Origin: Gigaspora rosea
Taxonomy: Eukaryota > Glomeromycota > Glomeromycetes > Diversisporales > Gigasporaceae
Direction: 5' to 3'
NCBI GenBank assembly: GCA_003550325.1
Contig: QKWP01000839.1
Coordinates: 72,023 to 136,022, forward strand
Length of the DNA stretch: 64,000 nucleotides
Position numbers and translations under genes: made by a program
The notes under the pieces: generated by a model
The model's input: the letters and a program-made list of their open reading frames with translations, nothing else
Database searches by the model: none
What the model was told of the DNA's origin: nothing
In this document: positions 56,211-64,000 of the stretch, piece by piece
Layout: each line of letters begins with the position of its first letter
How positions within the stretch are numbered: position 1 is the first letter of the stretch

Positions 56211-56763
56211 ATGAACCCTGAGATACCTGAAGAAAGAAAATATATTGAAGAACTCACCCAAGAATATATTTACCTCTCTGAAGAATTAGATTACGACGAA
56301 AGATACGAAGCCAAAGGAAGATCTATATATGATAGAAAAGAAATAAGTGAGATATTAATCAAATCGAAAAACTTATATACTAGGAAAAGACTATTAAAGA
56401 AATTAGAAACCCTTTACGAAGCCATTCAAATAAAAATCAAAAGAACAGCTGAAAATCATTCTAGAAAAACAAACGAAGTTTTAATAATATATAATTGTGA
56501 AAATAATAGATATTTCTCTTTTACCTAGAACACAAGAAGAGACTTTTAAGATATATTAATATTTTAAATGAAGAACCCCCAATAGGAGAATACGAAAGAC
56601 AATACATTCAAAACGAATATAGATCAGAAATTACAATCATTATACAAAGACAAGTACTGTATCAACAGCAAACCTTTTTGAATTCAGACCCTATAATTAT
56701 AAATATAATTACGAAATACCAACAGCAGAACAATTACTGTTAGGAGAATTTAGATATAATTGA
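56211..56763 (+). pseudogene. Accessory-family protein 1, frameshifted
   Basis: ATG 56211; 105 codons open (MNPEIPEERKYIEELTQEYI and on) to TAG at 56526-56528. Other frames then continue with RLLRYINILNEEPPIGEYER and a C-terminal YEIPTAEQLLLGEFRYN ending TGA 56761-56763, which abuts the next ATG. Start and end match the next gene (MNPEI-E-K, IDQLLKGTYE), so this is a paralogue broken by at least two shifts. It contains LIIYNCENN, a motif shared with the genes at 59359 and 60211. Confidence 0.55.
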
Positions 56764-57255
56764 ATGAACCCAGAAATATATGAACAAAAGAAATTTCTGA
56801 GAACCATTACAAAAGATTACATTGACCTCCAAGACTCTAATCAAGAAAATAACGTAATCGAACAAATATTATCAAAGGAAGAACTCAACATAAAATTACA
56901 AAGACTCCTTGACCAGATAAAGATTCAGATCCAGACCTTACAAGGACAACTCACATTAGAAGAAGCTTATAAAAATAACAAATACACATTTTTATTTAAA
57001 AGAGCAACAGTTGTTTATAAAACAATAAACGGAAGTAAACCAGAAGTAATAGCACAAAAAAAATACCTCTCACAAATCAGAAAACTTGTAGAATTCTATA
57101 TTAAAGAAAGCAACTTAACAGAATTTTGGTTTTATCCAAAAAACACAGGCTTACTAAGGTCTCACGAATATATTAGACCAACAATCGACCAACTACTTAA
57201 AGGAACCTACGAAAAGAAAATAAAATATAATTACGAATTAGTAAAAATTGAATGA
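56764..57255 (+). CDS. Accessory-family protein 2
   Basis: 163 residues, intact. The N-terminus (MNPEIYEQKKFLRTITKDYI) repeats that of the preceding gene. Helical, with a later segment NLTEFWFYPKNTGLL. TGA 57253-57255 overlaps the next ATG as ATGA. No family recognised outside the element. Confidence 0.6.
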   Translation: MNPEIYEQKKFLRTITKDYIDLQDSNQENNVIEQILSKEELNIKLQRLLDQIKIQIQTLQGQLTLEEAYKNNKYTFLFKRATVVYKTINGSKPEVIAQKKYLSQIRKLVEFYIKESNLTEFWFYPKNTGLLRSHEYIRPTIDQLLKGTYEKKIKYNYELVKIE

Positions 57256-57593
57256 ATAATCCTACCCTCGAAAAATTAATATCTATAGAACAAAGAGAAT
57301 CCAAAAGTAATAAAGGACTAAACCTTGCAATAAAACTTGCAACATTATTAGCACTATTTAAATTACTTGCATCAACATACGACAAAGATTACATATCAAG
57401 TGAATTAATAAAAGAATCAATATTTAGATATTTAAATACCCTTCAACCAGCTGACCCACTTAGAAAAGAATCAGAAGACTATATAAAAAACCTATCAGAA
57501 ATAAGTGGCAATAGATATAATCAAGTAAGAGATTTTTACCATGAAAGACTTAACAAAGGATTATTATACAAATTACACAGAGACAACTATTAA
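57252..57593 (+). CDS. Small protein with a hydrophobic helix
   Basis: 113 residues. ATG overlaps the previous stop (ATGA), and its TAA (57591-57593) abuts the next ATG. Residues about 24-42 (LNLAIKLATLLALFKLLA) are hydrophobic, possibly amphipathic or membrane-associated. The rest is charged. Unrecognised. Confidence 0.55.
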   Translation: MNNPTLEKLISIEQRESKSNKGLNLAIKLATLLALFKLLASTYDKDYISSELIKESIFRYLNTLQPADPLRKESEDYIKNLSEISGNRYNQVRDFYHERLNKGLLYKLHRDNY

Positions 57594-57954
57594 ATGACAA
57601 GACAACCCACAAGAAGATCTCAAGAATCACAATTATCAGAAATAGAAAAAGCATATTTAACAGAACACTATTAGCATTAGAAGGAGCACGACAAATTCAA
57701 GAAAACGATCAAGCCACACAAATAATATTTCCAAATACAGGATTAACTCAAGCAACTCAAGACTTCTTATTACAACATCATATACAATTGATTCAAGAAC
57801 AGTCAAACAACTTTAGAGCCAGAACATCAATAATTAACGAAGCTTTTAGAATAATACTCCAAACAGCATTTGGACAAAACACTATATATTACGCTTACGA
57901 CCAAATTAACAATAAAAGACTAGGATTACCAACTGATATCTTTAATGCCCGATA
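57594..57954 (+). pseudogene. Small helical protein, one frameshift
   Basis: ATG 57594 follows the previous stop directly (MTRQPTRRSQESQLSEIEKA). The frame stops near 57674, while the +1 frame carries ALEGARQIQENDQATQIIFP and NTGLTQATQDFLLQHHIQL to TAG 57952-57954, 10 nt inside the next gene. It shares the pattern LTQ-x-FP with the frame at 58588. One indel near 57655-57672 explains the break. Confidence 0.5.
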
Positions 57955-58217
57955 GGAAAACAAGAACCTATTATATAAAGAAAATAATATTACTACTCGA
58001 GAATTATAAATCAGAAATAATAAAGGAACTATCAACACTTGAAACACTAAGACTAAAAGAATATTATAGAACAGCCCTTATATCAATATTAGTGAATCAA
58101 GGAATACTTGAAGAAAGAATAAAAGAAATCTCAATGCAGAATATAGAAGGAGAAATAGTCAATAAAATAATCGAACCCCTTTTACATATTAACAATACAA
58201 AGTGGACCAACTTATAG
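57945..58217 (+). CDS. Small basic helical protein
   Basis: 90 residues from ATG 57945, overlapping the previous gene by 10 nt. Lys/Leu/Ile-rich helices (YYIKKIILLLENYKSEIIKE). Ends TAG. No family recognised. Confidence 0.55.
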   Translation: MPDRKTRTYYIKKIILLLENYKSEIIKELSTLETLRLKEYYRTALISILVNQGILEERIKEISMQNIEGEIVNKIIEPLLHINNTKWTNL

Positions 58218-58252
58218 AAGCAATACCCCTAACTAACATCACCATATTGTGG

Positions 58253-58438
58253 ATGAACCACCTCATGTTATCAATACTCACTTACGATCGAACAACAATA
58301 TATTTCATAATATTACTAGAACATACTGTGTTATTAATATCTATTTGTTATATAATTAAACTAATTAAAGAAGGAATCATTGAAACCTATACCATTAAAC
58401 TTGCTAAAGAACAATTTAATGAACGAAGAACAAAATAA
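58253..58438 (+). CDS. Small membrane protein
   Basis: From ATG 58253 about 61 residues; a GTG at 58202 would add 17. The hydrophobic stretch IYFIILLEHTVLLISICYII is one transmembrane helix, followed by a charged tail (KLAKEQFNERRTK). Its architecture resembles the four membrane proteins at the left end. Confidence 0.5.
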   Translation: MNHLMLSILTYDRTTIYFIILLEHTVLLISICYIIKLIKEGIIETYTIKLAKEQFNERRTK

Positions 58439-58453
58439 AACATTAAGAATTAT

Positions 58454-58951
58454 GGAAATTTAGATTCAATTGGAAACCAATTTCTACACCACCAAAAAGG
58501 TGAAAAGCAAAAAGATATCCACGAGATAGAGACATTTTAGAATCAAAAGAACTTATACAAATAACTAACGACATTTGGGAAACAATTACTTGAAGAAGCT
58601 AAAAGCATAGCAAGAGAATTTTACCCTCACGTATTAGAATACGATAAACAAAGACCTAATAAGATACCAGCACATATCTTAACACAAACACAAATCTTAT
58701 TCCCAGAACTAACAGGAAGAGCACTTGTAAAAGAACAAGAAAAACAAAAAAATATTTACAACAACTTCTTAGATAACACACAGGCACAGATTGAAGGAAT
58801 AAAGAAAAGATTATTAGCAGAATTACCAGAATTTTGTAAAATATTTGAAGACAATCCAGAAACAGGAGAAACAGAATTCTATTACGAAGATTATAATAAT
58901 CAGTTCACAATACTACCATTCAGATTTCACCATTTAATATTAGGGGAGTAA
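58454..58951 (+). pseudogene. Broken helical protein without start
   Basis: An ATG at 58454 leads only into stops. A frame open from about 58585 to TAA 58949-58951 (over 120 codons) has EEAKSIAREFYPHVLEYDKQ and PAHILTQTQILFPELTGRAL. The latter resembles the gene at 57594 (FPNTGLTQA). It is probably a paralogue whose 5' part is frameshifted. ORF finders miss it because there is no Met. Confidence 0.5.
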
Positions 58952-58965
58952 CAAAAATCAGGTGA

Positions 58966-59060
58966 TTTTTTAGGGGGGGAGGGGGTAAAAAAGTTAAAAT
59001 TATATATAAGAACCTGACTATTTATATATTAAGAAAGAGGGAGGGGGTAGGCCTCTAATA
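58966..59060. other. G-rich purine tracts
   Basis: TTAGGGGGGGGAGGGGGTAA (58970-58989) and GAGGGAGGGGGTAGG (about 59037-59051) stand out in A-rich DNA. Such tracts can serve as plus-strand primers (polypurine tracts) in retroelements or fold as G-quadruplexes. GGTGATT words occur on both sides. Function is inferred only. Confidence 0.35.
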
Positions 59061-59079
59061 AAAAATAATTAGGTGATTA

Positions 59080-59358
59080 ATGACACTGCCCTTACATTAT
59101 ATAAAAGCTATTGATAAAATATTATACTCTGAAGGAGCAAGAAATAAAATATACTTTGAAGAAGAAGAAAGTTATATATCAGCCTATTCAGAAATAAATA
59201 AACTTAGCCAAGAGTTTGTTGACCAAACAAAGAAAGTTAAAAAGCTAAGAGAAGAAAAAGAAAGACTCGAACAAACCACTGATAAGATAATTAATAGAAT
59301 AATAAAAGAAAAAGAACCAGCTGAAACCCAAAAAAGAACAAAATCCAATTCACTCTAA
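59080..59358 (+). CDS. Coiled-coil protein
   Basis: 92 residues from ATG 59080, TAA abutting the next ATG. The second half is a charged coiled coil (VKKLREEKERLEQTTDKI). First gene after the G-rich spacer. Unrecognised. Confidence 0.55.
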   Translation: MTLPLHYIKAIDKILYSEGARNKIYFEEEESYISAYSEINKLSQEFVDQTKKVKKLREEKERLEQTTDKIINRIIKEKEPAETQKRTKSNSL

Positions 59359-59826
59359 ATGAATATAAAAGAAGAAGTAATAATAGAAGAATTAAAAGAA
59401 GAATATTTCAAAAGAACCAGAAGAAAAATAGAAGAATTCGGATATTGCACAATTGCATCAGACAGAAAAGAAATAGAACCAGAATATCTAAAACACGAAG
59501 AATTATATAAAAAGCTTGATTATTTACACTCCATAGTAATTAACAACATAGGACAACATCTTATTAAAAGAAAAGAAACTTACGACACAGTAGGAGAATT
59601 AAATATTTATAATTGTTACTCAGATAACCATATCTGGAATAAATTAACAATAGCAAGAAGCATTTTTAAATTACAAGAACAAGTTTATCAACCCTATTTA
59701 GGACACGAAATAGGAATAGTAGCTGCAAATAGTTTATATGCAGACATAATAGAAAATATCATTCTAAGCATTAAAGGAGACCAATTTCACCAAAGAATAG
59801 AAAACGTTATTGAAAATACATCTTAA
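59359..59826 (+). CDS. Accessory-family protein 3 (LNIYNCY motif)
   Basis: 155 residues, intact. Basic N-terminus (FKRTRRKIEEFGYC), a KHEELYKKLDYLHSI helix, then GELNIYNCYSDNHIW. The L-N-I-x-N-C-Y motif with a downstream Trp recurs in the genes at 56211 and 60211, defining an element-specific family. TAA overlaps the next ATG (TAATG at 59824-59828). Confidence 0.6.
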   Translation: MNIKEEVIIEELKEEYFKRTRRKIEEFGYCTIASDRKEIEPEYLKHEELYKKLDYLHSIVINNIGQHLIKRKETYDTVGELNIYNCYSDNHIWNKLTIARSIFKLQEQVYQPYLGHEIGIVAANSLYADIIENIILSIKGDQFHQRIENVIENTS

Positions 59827-59948
59827 TGCAACCTTTAGATTTAGATATTTCACACTACGACACACTAATATTAATAGCATTCATATTATTAGTTATAATT
59901 ATTATTATTAATTTACTGGATAAGAACAAATCCTTACAAAAATTCTAA
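59826..59948 (+). CDS. 40-residue single-pass membrane peptide
   Basis: ATG overlaps the preceding TAA, and its own TAA overlaps the next ATG (TAATG on both sides). MQPLDLDISHYDTLILIAFI is followed by LLVIIIIINLLDKNKSLQKF: one strong transmembrane helix with a basic end. It is too short for ordinary ORF filters, but the two exact overlaps argue that it is translated. Confidence 0.6.
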   Translation: MQPLDLDISHYDTLILIAFILLVIIIIINLLDKNKSLQKF

Positions 59949-60509
59949 TGAATTACAACTCTCAATCTCAATCAACCAATAGTTATCTACCACAATATTT
60001 TAGCCACTTAACGATAACAAGAAGAGTAAAATTAAAATTAAAATATATTAGACCCGAACATCTATTTGAACAGTACTATTTATTCCTAGTGAAACCAAAA
60101 GACTTAGGAGAAACAAAATACATTAAAAAGAACAAAAGAAAAGAATCTATAGAATCATTATATCAAAAACTAGAAAAACTCAAATCAGACCTAAAAGCAG
60201 AATTATTCGTTTGGCACTTAGATACAAATCTAAAAACCAAGAAACTCTCAACATACATAACTGTTACGAAAACGAAGAATATTGGGAAATAGTAGAAACG
60301 ATTAGAAGGATCAACTTAACTATAGATTACCAGGAAGTGACCAATAGCCCTTACTATCAGGCACAACCAGAAAAAGAAAAACAAGAACGACTACAAGACT
60401 CCTATATAAAATTCCTTGAAGAATTATACGAAAAATAAGTAGGAATCTGGATAGCAAACCACTACACAATAGTAGAAACCTACAAAGAACTTGAAAAGTA
60501 CCATGAATG
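59948..60509 (+). pseudogene. Accessory-family protein 4, frameshifted
   Basis: ATG 59948 (TAATG) opens 114 codons to 60292. The family sequence (KSKNQETLNIHNCYENEEYW) continues in the frame of 60211-60438, so one shift lies near 60205-60235. After TAA 60436-60438 the same frame goes on (VGIWIANHYTIVETYKELEK) to TGA near 60507-60509, overlapping the Nudix ATG. KRKESIESLYQKLEKLKSDL aligns with KHEELYKKLDYL of family protein 3. Confidence 0.55.
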
Positions 60510-61156
60510 ATATTGGGAACAAGAACCTGTTTCAATACTGGAACAACCCTTATAATAAATATGAAATAATATCATATTTACCAGAATGAAAAATAACTCA
60601 GCTAATACTATTCACAGAGATAGAAAATGAAACATGCATATTATTAGCTCAAAGGATAAATCCAAACAAAGATTTTTATTTAAAATTAAATGGACCCGGA
60701 GGAAAAGCAATACATGAAAAGAATGAAAATATAGATGTATGTGTAATAAGAGAATGTTTCGAAGAATCAGAAATAGTCTTAAGAAATGAAAAGTTATTTA
60801 AAATACATAAAGAAACATATTACTCAACTAAAGAATGGAAAGCAGAACCCTGTCTACAAAAAGAAGCAAGCTATATAGTGACACTAGCAATATATCTACA
60901 CCCATTGGAAGAATCACCAAAATATACAGAACCACATACTTTAGGACCATGGAATCTCTATAAAATGGAAGATTTACTAAAACACCGAAATGAATTAGTA
61001 CCAGTACTTGAAGAAAATATAGAATTAATAAATGGAAAAATAAAAGCTTACGAACAAGACATACTAAACTTATCTATAAATGCACAAAAACTAGAAGAAA
61101 TAAAAATAAAAATAGAAAATAACCACAATGGACTCAAGAAACTTTTAACTTTCTAA
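60503..61156 (+). pseudogene. Nudix hydrolase with one in-frame TGA
   Basis: ATG 60503 overlaps the previous stop (ATGAATGA). 218 codons to TAA 61154-61156, interrupted by TGA 60587-60589. Nudix box: GPGGKAIHEKNENIDVCVIR followed by ECFEESEI. This is G-x5-E, then a second Glu seven residues before REx-xEE; spacing from the first Glu is three longer than the G-x5-E-x7-RE consensus. Flanking beta strands (CILLAQR, ASYIVTLAIYL) fit the fold. Nudix enzymes cleave nucleoside diphosphate derivatives or mRNA caps; the substrate cannot be told. The C-terminal 60 residues form a helical extension. Confidence 0.7.
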
Positions 61157-61639
61157 ATGACATAGAATTAGAAATACCAGAAGAAGAAATACCTGAAATT
61201 GTAGACAAGCAATTTCCTGTACTAGCATTAAATTTTGGAAAATTATCTTCTTACGAAATCCAGACCTTAATCAAATATAAGAAAAAAATCCAAGAGTCAA
61301 TTAGACCCCTCAGAAGAATTGAACACAAAATTCAAATAATAGAGAAATCATATAAAGGATTCAAATACCTATCTATATTCGATAAAATTGAAAGAAAAAT
61401 AATAGCCCAGAAATTTGGAGAAAACCCAACAATAGCGGAATTATCTAAAGATAATACAATATTACATAAATTCCGGAACACAATATTTGAATTTGAAATT
61501 CACAAAAGTTCTACAAATAAACTAACGTATCTCAAACTCCGCCTATCTAAATATCAAACACAGATCAACGGTACAACTAATGGAAAACAAACATGGGAAT
61601 TCTTCCATAAGAATTATTCGAAATTACCCCTAATTTAGA
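61111..61639 (+). CDS. Last ORF of the element, helical, no Met
   Basis: A frame open from about 61111, overlapping the Nudix gene's end, runs about 176 codons to TAG 61637-61639 with no methionine. It includes LEIPEEEIPEIVDKQFPVLA, SYEIQTLIKYKKKIQESIRP and KLTYLKLRLSKYQTQINGTT. It may be expressed by frameshifting from the Nudix ORF (an A/T-rich ACTTTTAACTTTCTAAATG junction) or have lost its start. Composition falls back to host-like right after it, so I place the element border here. Confidence 0.5.
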
Positions 61640-61645
61640 AATTCC

Positions 61646-62212
61646 TGGCAACACAGAATCTGACCACACTGTGCAATACTATAGCCTGTTTTACGGTGAA
61701 TAGTTTTGTCCATCTAATGACACGGGCCGATGGAATAACCATGGGTCGGGGTCGATCCTAAAAAGTTCAGACCGGTCAACCGAAAATTTTTTGTTAGAAC
61801 AATTTTTTTGATCAGAATTAGTCACCATATCCATATCAAATATGCAGGTCATTCCTTACCAAAATTATAGTGATACTAAAATGAATATTCACATTGTTGT
61901 AAACTACTAGTTTATATTAAAGGTGGACATTACTCTATAATTAAATCTATATTACAGTATAAGAAATGGCAAAAAAATTATTACTAAATGCTGAATTTAG
62001 GTCTTTACTTTTAAGTAGTTCAAAATAATTTTATATAATTTTTATGATTTTTACATTTAAGTTCTTTGTGTGTGAACATACATAGTTCTAGAGATCTACT
62101 TGCAAAATTGAGAGTTCTTTTATCCAAATCACTCAAAATTTTAGAACATACTGTATTAGGTATGTAATTTTTTTCATTTCGGACAGCTAAAAGGAAAGAT
62201 CGTTTTGCTTAA
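61646..62212. other. Non-coding interval after the large element
   Basis: Composition is less A-biased than the element. A GC-richer block lies at 61720-61790 (GGGTCGGGGTCGATCC). No ORF, RNA gene or repeat is recognised. Confidence 0.45.
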
Positions 62213-63331
62213 GGCGAGACCAATTTAATTCAGTGGTTTACGTTACATTCCTTTCTCGAAAGGGGGGATGGAATATATATAATAAATTTTAAAATTTTTT
62301 TCTCATAATCGGAAATTATCAGACACCCCTCGCTCGTCTTTTACGTTCGTTCATTTTCTCTTCAGAAAATTTCGGAACCTTGCAATTTTTAATCTTAATT
62401 CCACCCAGCATTAAATTCTCTGCCCTAAATTAGCAAAACTCAAAAATATCGAATTGGGCCTCGCCTAACTGAGATATGGATAACATTAGTACATCTAACT
62501 GAGATATGGATAACGTTAGTGCATCTAAAGTAGTGCCTGACTCAAATTTCGACTTAATGCATGCATGAAGATGGGACTTGATTTTAGTCAGGCGTTACTT
62601 TAAATAACTTTAGATGCAACAGTACTCTTTGTACTCGATCTCATTAACCCTGCCCTACTTTAGATACAACAGTACTCTTTGTACTCGATCTCATTAACCC
62701 TGCCCAACACTCTGATTCCCGTGATTACCCTGATCAATCGCATGATCACGTGAGTCACTCGAATTATATTTTCGGTTCACCTTTGCTGTTTTCAAATTAT
62801 TATATATCTCGTCATTTATTTATACCCCTTTTACTAAATGCAAGGGCTCTTCAGAAACTACGCCACACATAGTAAGGTTTGTACCGTAACTCGTGATAGA
62901 ACTATAAGAATTCCAACGTGAACTACGTAATTTAACCCTAACCATATTATTAGAATAACGAGCAAACTTTGTATAAGAATTTTTATAATAATTTATGATA
63001 GAAATCAAAATAATTTCGATGCAAACTCTACCTTAAAACGCATTATGTGTCGAATAGGTTTGTAACAGAATTTTTTTATAAAAACTATGATAAAAATCAT
63101 GATAATTCCAACACAACTAACTCTCTTTCATTGTTACCAAAATGGCACACAAGTCTTGTATTTTATATATTCGATAAAACTTGGCTTAAGTACAGTACCA
63201 CATCAATGGATCCAATAAAAGAATTTGATTGGTTTGTCTGATCAAATTACCAATCAGATTCTTTGTCGAATTTATTAAGTGATTTTTATAAGAGGGGGTA
63301 ACGTAAACCACCGAATTAAATTGGTCTGGCC
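62213..63331. mobile_element. PIF/Harbinger-like non-autonomous element (1119 bp)
   Basis: The ends GGCGAGACCAATTTAATTCA and, inverted, GGCCAGACCAATTTAATTCG continue as GTGGTTTACGTTAC and a C- or G-run. TAA flanks both sides (62210-62212 and 63332-63334). The termini match the 241-bp MITE at 2585. Internal duplications: AACTGAGATATGGATAAC twice (62466 and 62497) and a 46-bp unit with ACAGTACTCTTTGTACTCGA twice (62609 and 62661). The small ORFs inside (62820-63008 minus, 63047-63241 plus) do not look like a transposase. Confidence 0.75.
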
Positions 63332-63334
63332 TAA

Positions 63335-64000
63335 ATATATAAATATATTAATATAGCGATAGTGATAATCTTCGGATATTTACCAATTTTTATTGTCCGA
63401 AGCGTAGTGGAGGACGTTCTACTTCTACTTTAAACTAGTCAATTTCTATTAGCAGCATCTAATCAAACGACTGATAATATTGCACAGCATATTTTTTTAA
63501 AAACATAAAAATTCCGTATTATTTCACCGACAATCATTTAATTTTACTTATGGGCCGGTGCAAAAAGATTTGTACCTCAAACAGCTCTGATTAAAATATT
63601 TTTTGTACAAATTAATTTTTAAATTTTTTAATTTAATATACTTATTAGGTTACCGGATTAATAAAAATAAATTTTTTTTTGATTATTTTATTGATAAAAT
63701 AAAAAAATTTATTAATAGTAACTTTTTTTTTTTTACTATATAATTTACTATAGTAATTTATATATATGCGTATATAGTAAAAAAAATCAAATTACCTCAC
63801 TTTAAAGCTTAATTTCTTCACAACCAGTGATCCAATTTTGCTCAAATTTTAGCCATATCTTTATCATATGCACATTAATGCACTTGCGAAGTATCAGCTC
63901 ATAGAACTGCATATTGGTTGCGAAATTATTTAAAATATCTTTTTTTTAAAAAAAAAACTTGGGGTTTTTTTTCAAATATAGTAAATTGTACATGCTTAAT
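63335..64000. other. AT-rich non-coding end of the window
   Basis: Long A- and T-runs. No ORF, RNA gene or repeat is supported. Confidence 0.5.

Larger units (their letters stand above)
40990..61645 (+). mobile_element. Large polycistronic reverse-transcribing element (~20.6 kb)
   Basis: About 30 intronless, same-strand ORFs fill this segment, often abutting or overlapping by 1-16 nt. The coding strand is strongly A-rich and T-poor; composition changes abruptly near 41.0 and 61.64 kb. Retroelement hallmarks: Gag-like region with CCHC knuckles, aspartic protease, RT with YMDD, RNase H with its acidic residues. Added: an IS1595/Merlin-type DDE protein, endonuclease IV-like protein, Nudix hydrolase, triple-CCHC protein, Zn2Cys6 protein and five to six small membrane proteins. 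No LTR, retroviral integrase, DNA polymerase or capsid of DNA viruses is seen. The borders are set by composition only. It could be an endogenised pararetrovirus-like genome or a giant retrotransposon. Frameshifts and stops in several genes, plus two MITE insertions, show partial decay. Confidence 0.7.

Noticed and set aside
45313-60589. UGA read as Trp in the large element (alternative code)
   Set aside because: TGG is used freely in the same genes, several genes end in TGA exactly at stop/start overlaps, and TAA and TAG interruptions occur as well. Nonsense mutation explains the data.
40990-61645. A nucleocytoplasmic large DNA virus or Polinton fragment
   Set aside because: No DNA polymerase B, packaging ATPase, major capsid protein or adenain-type protease was recognised, while RT, RNase H, retropepsin and CCHC knuckles are present. 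Nudix and AP endonuclease genes alone do not justify it.

Overview
The window looks like nuclear DNA of a filamentous fungus, most likely a Glomeromycotina (arbuscular mycorrhizal, Rhizophagus-like) genome. This is inferred from four things: very AT-rich DNA, a host gene split by many short GT-AG introns, remnants of families expanded in those fungi (Sel1-like repeats, FAR1/MULE and DUF7869-type proteins), and an extreme load of transposable elements of almost every class. Only one ordinary host gene is clear: an 11-exon acetyl-CoA hydrolase / CoA-transferase gene (ACH1-like, 10128-13165). Its intron 2 has received two MITE-like insertions, and the reading frame does not cross that intron cleanly.

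Layout. 1-10 kb: minisatellites of GC-capped hairpins, a TTA-flanked MITE, a 2.1-kb foldback element with nested palindromes (3337-5463), a FAR1-domain fragment, a decayed DUF7869-like exon and an assembly gap (8714-8919). 10-13.2 kb: the ACH1-like gene. 14.3-22 kb: two abutting fragments of LINE retrotransposons (ORF1 with a broken zinc knuckle; endonuclease and RT with a dead active site), hit by a long tRNA-derived SINE (15-bp target duplication) and by a MITE. 21152-25241: an apparently exact 2045-bp tandem duplication of the LINE 3' end plus a hAT-like foldback element. 27.4-33 kb: a tandem array, another MITE and a decayed DIRS-type tyrosine-recombinase retrotransposon. 33-40 kb: nested MITEs and hAT-like elements, a Sel1-repeat pseudogene and a long-TIR element. 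62.2-63.3 kb: a 1.1-kb Harbinger-like element sharing termini with the MITE at 2585.

The striking part is about 41.0-61.64 kb. About 20.6 kb are packed with some 30 intronless ORFs, all on the + strand, with an A-rich coding strand unlike the flanks. Many are joined by stop/start overlaps (TAATG, ATGA) or abut directly. In order they encode: four small single-pass membrane proteins, two small helical proteins, a Gag-like region with CCHC knuckles, a retroviral-type aspartic protease, an endonuclease IV-like protein, a 543-residue charged protein, reverse transcriptase plus RNase H, an IS1595/Merlin-type DDE transposase-like protein where a retroviral integrase would be expected, a triple-CCHC protein, a small Zn2Cys6 protein, a family of related small proteins, another membrane peptide, and a Nudix hydrolase. 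I see no LTRs and no retroviral integrase. I read this as one large, partly decayed reverse-transcribing element or endogenised virus-like genome of a type I do not recognise. It is itself hit by two MITEs (47127-47642 inside the endonuclease IV gene; 55567-55796).

Working hypothesis: Gag, protease, RT and RNase H replicate the element; the IS1595-like protein may integrate it; the Nudix and endonuclease IV-like proteins may do nucleotide or DNA repair work; the membrane proteins have no assigned role. Several ORFs carry single frameshifts or stops, so this copy is probably not autonomous, unless some homopolymer frameshifts are assembly errors. No database search was possible; family assignments rest on motifs read by eye.
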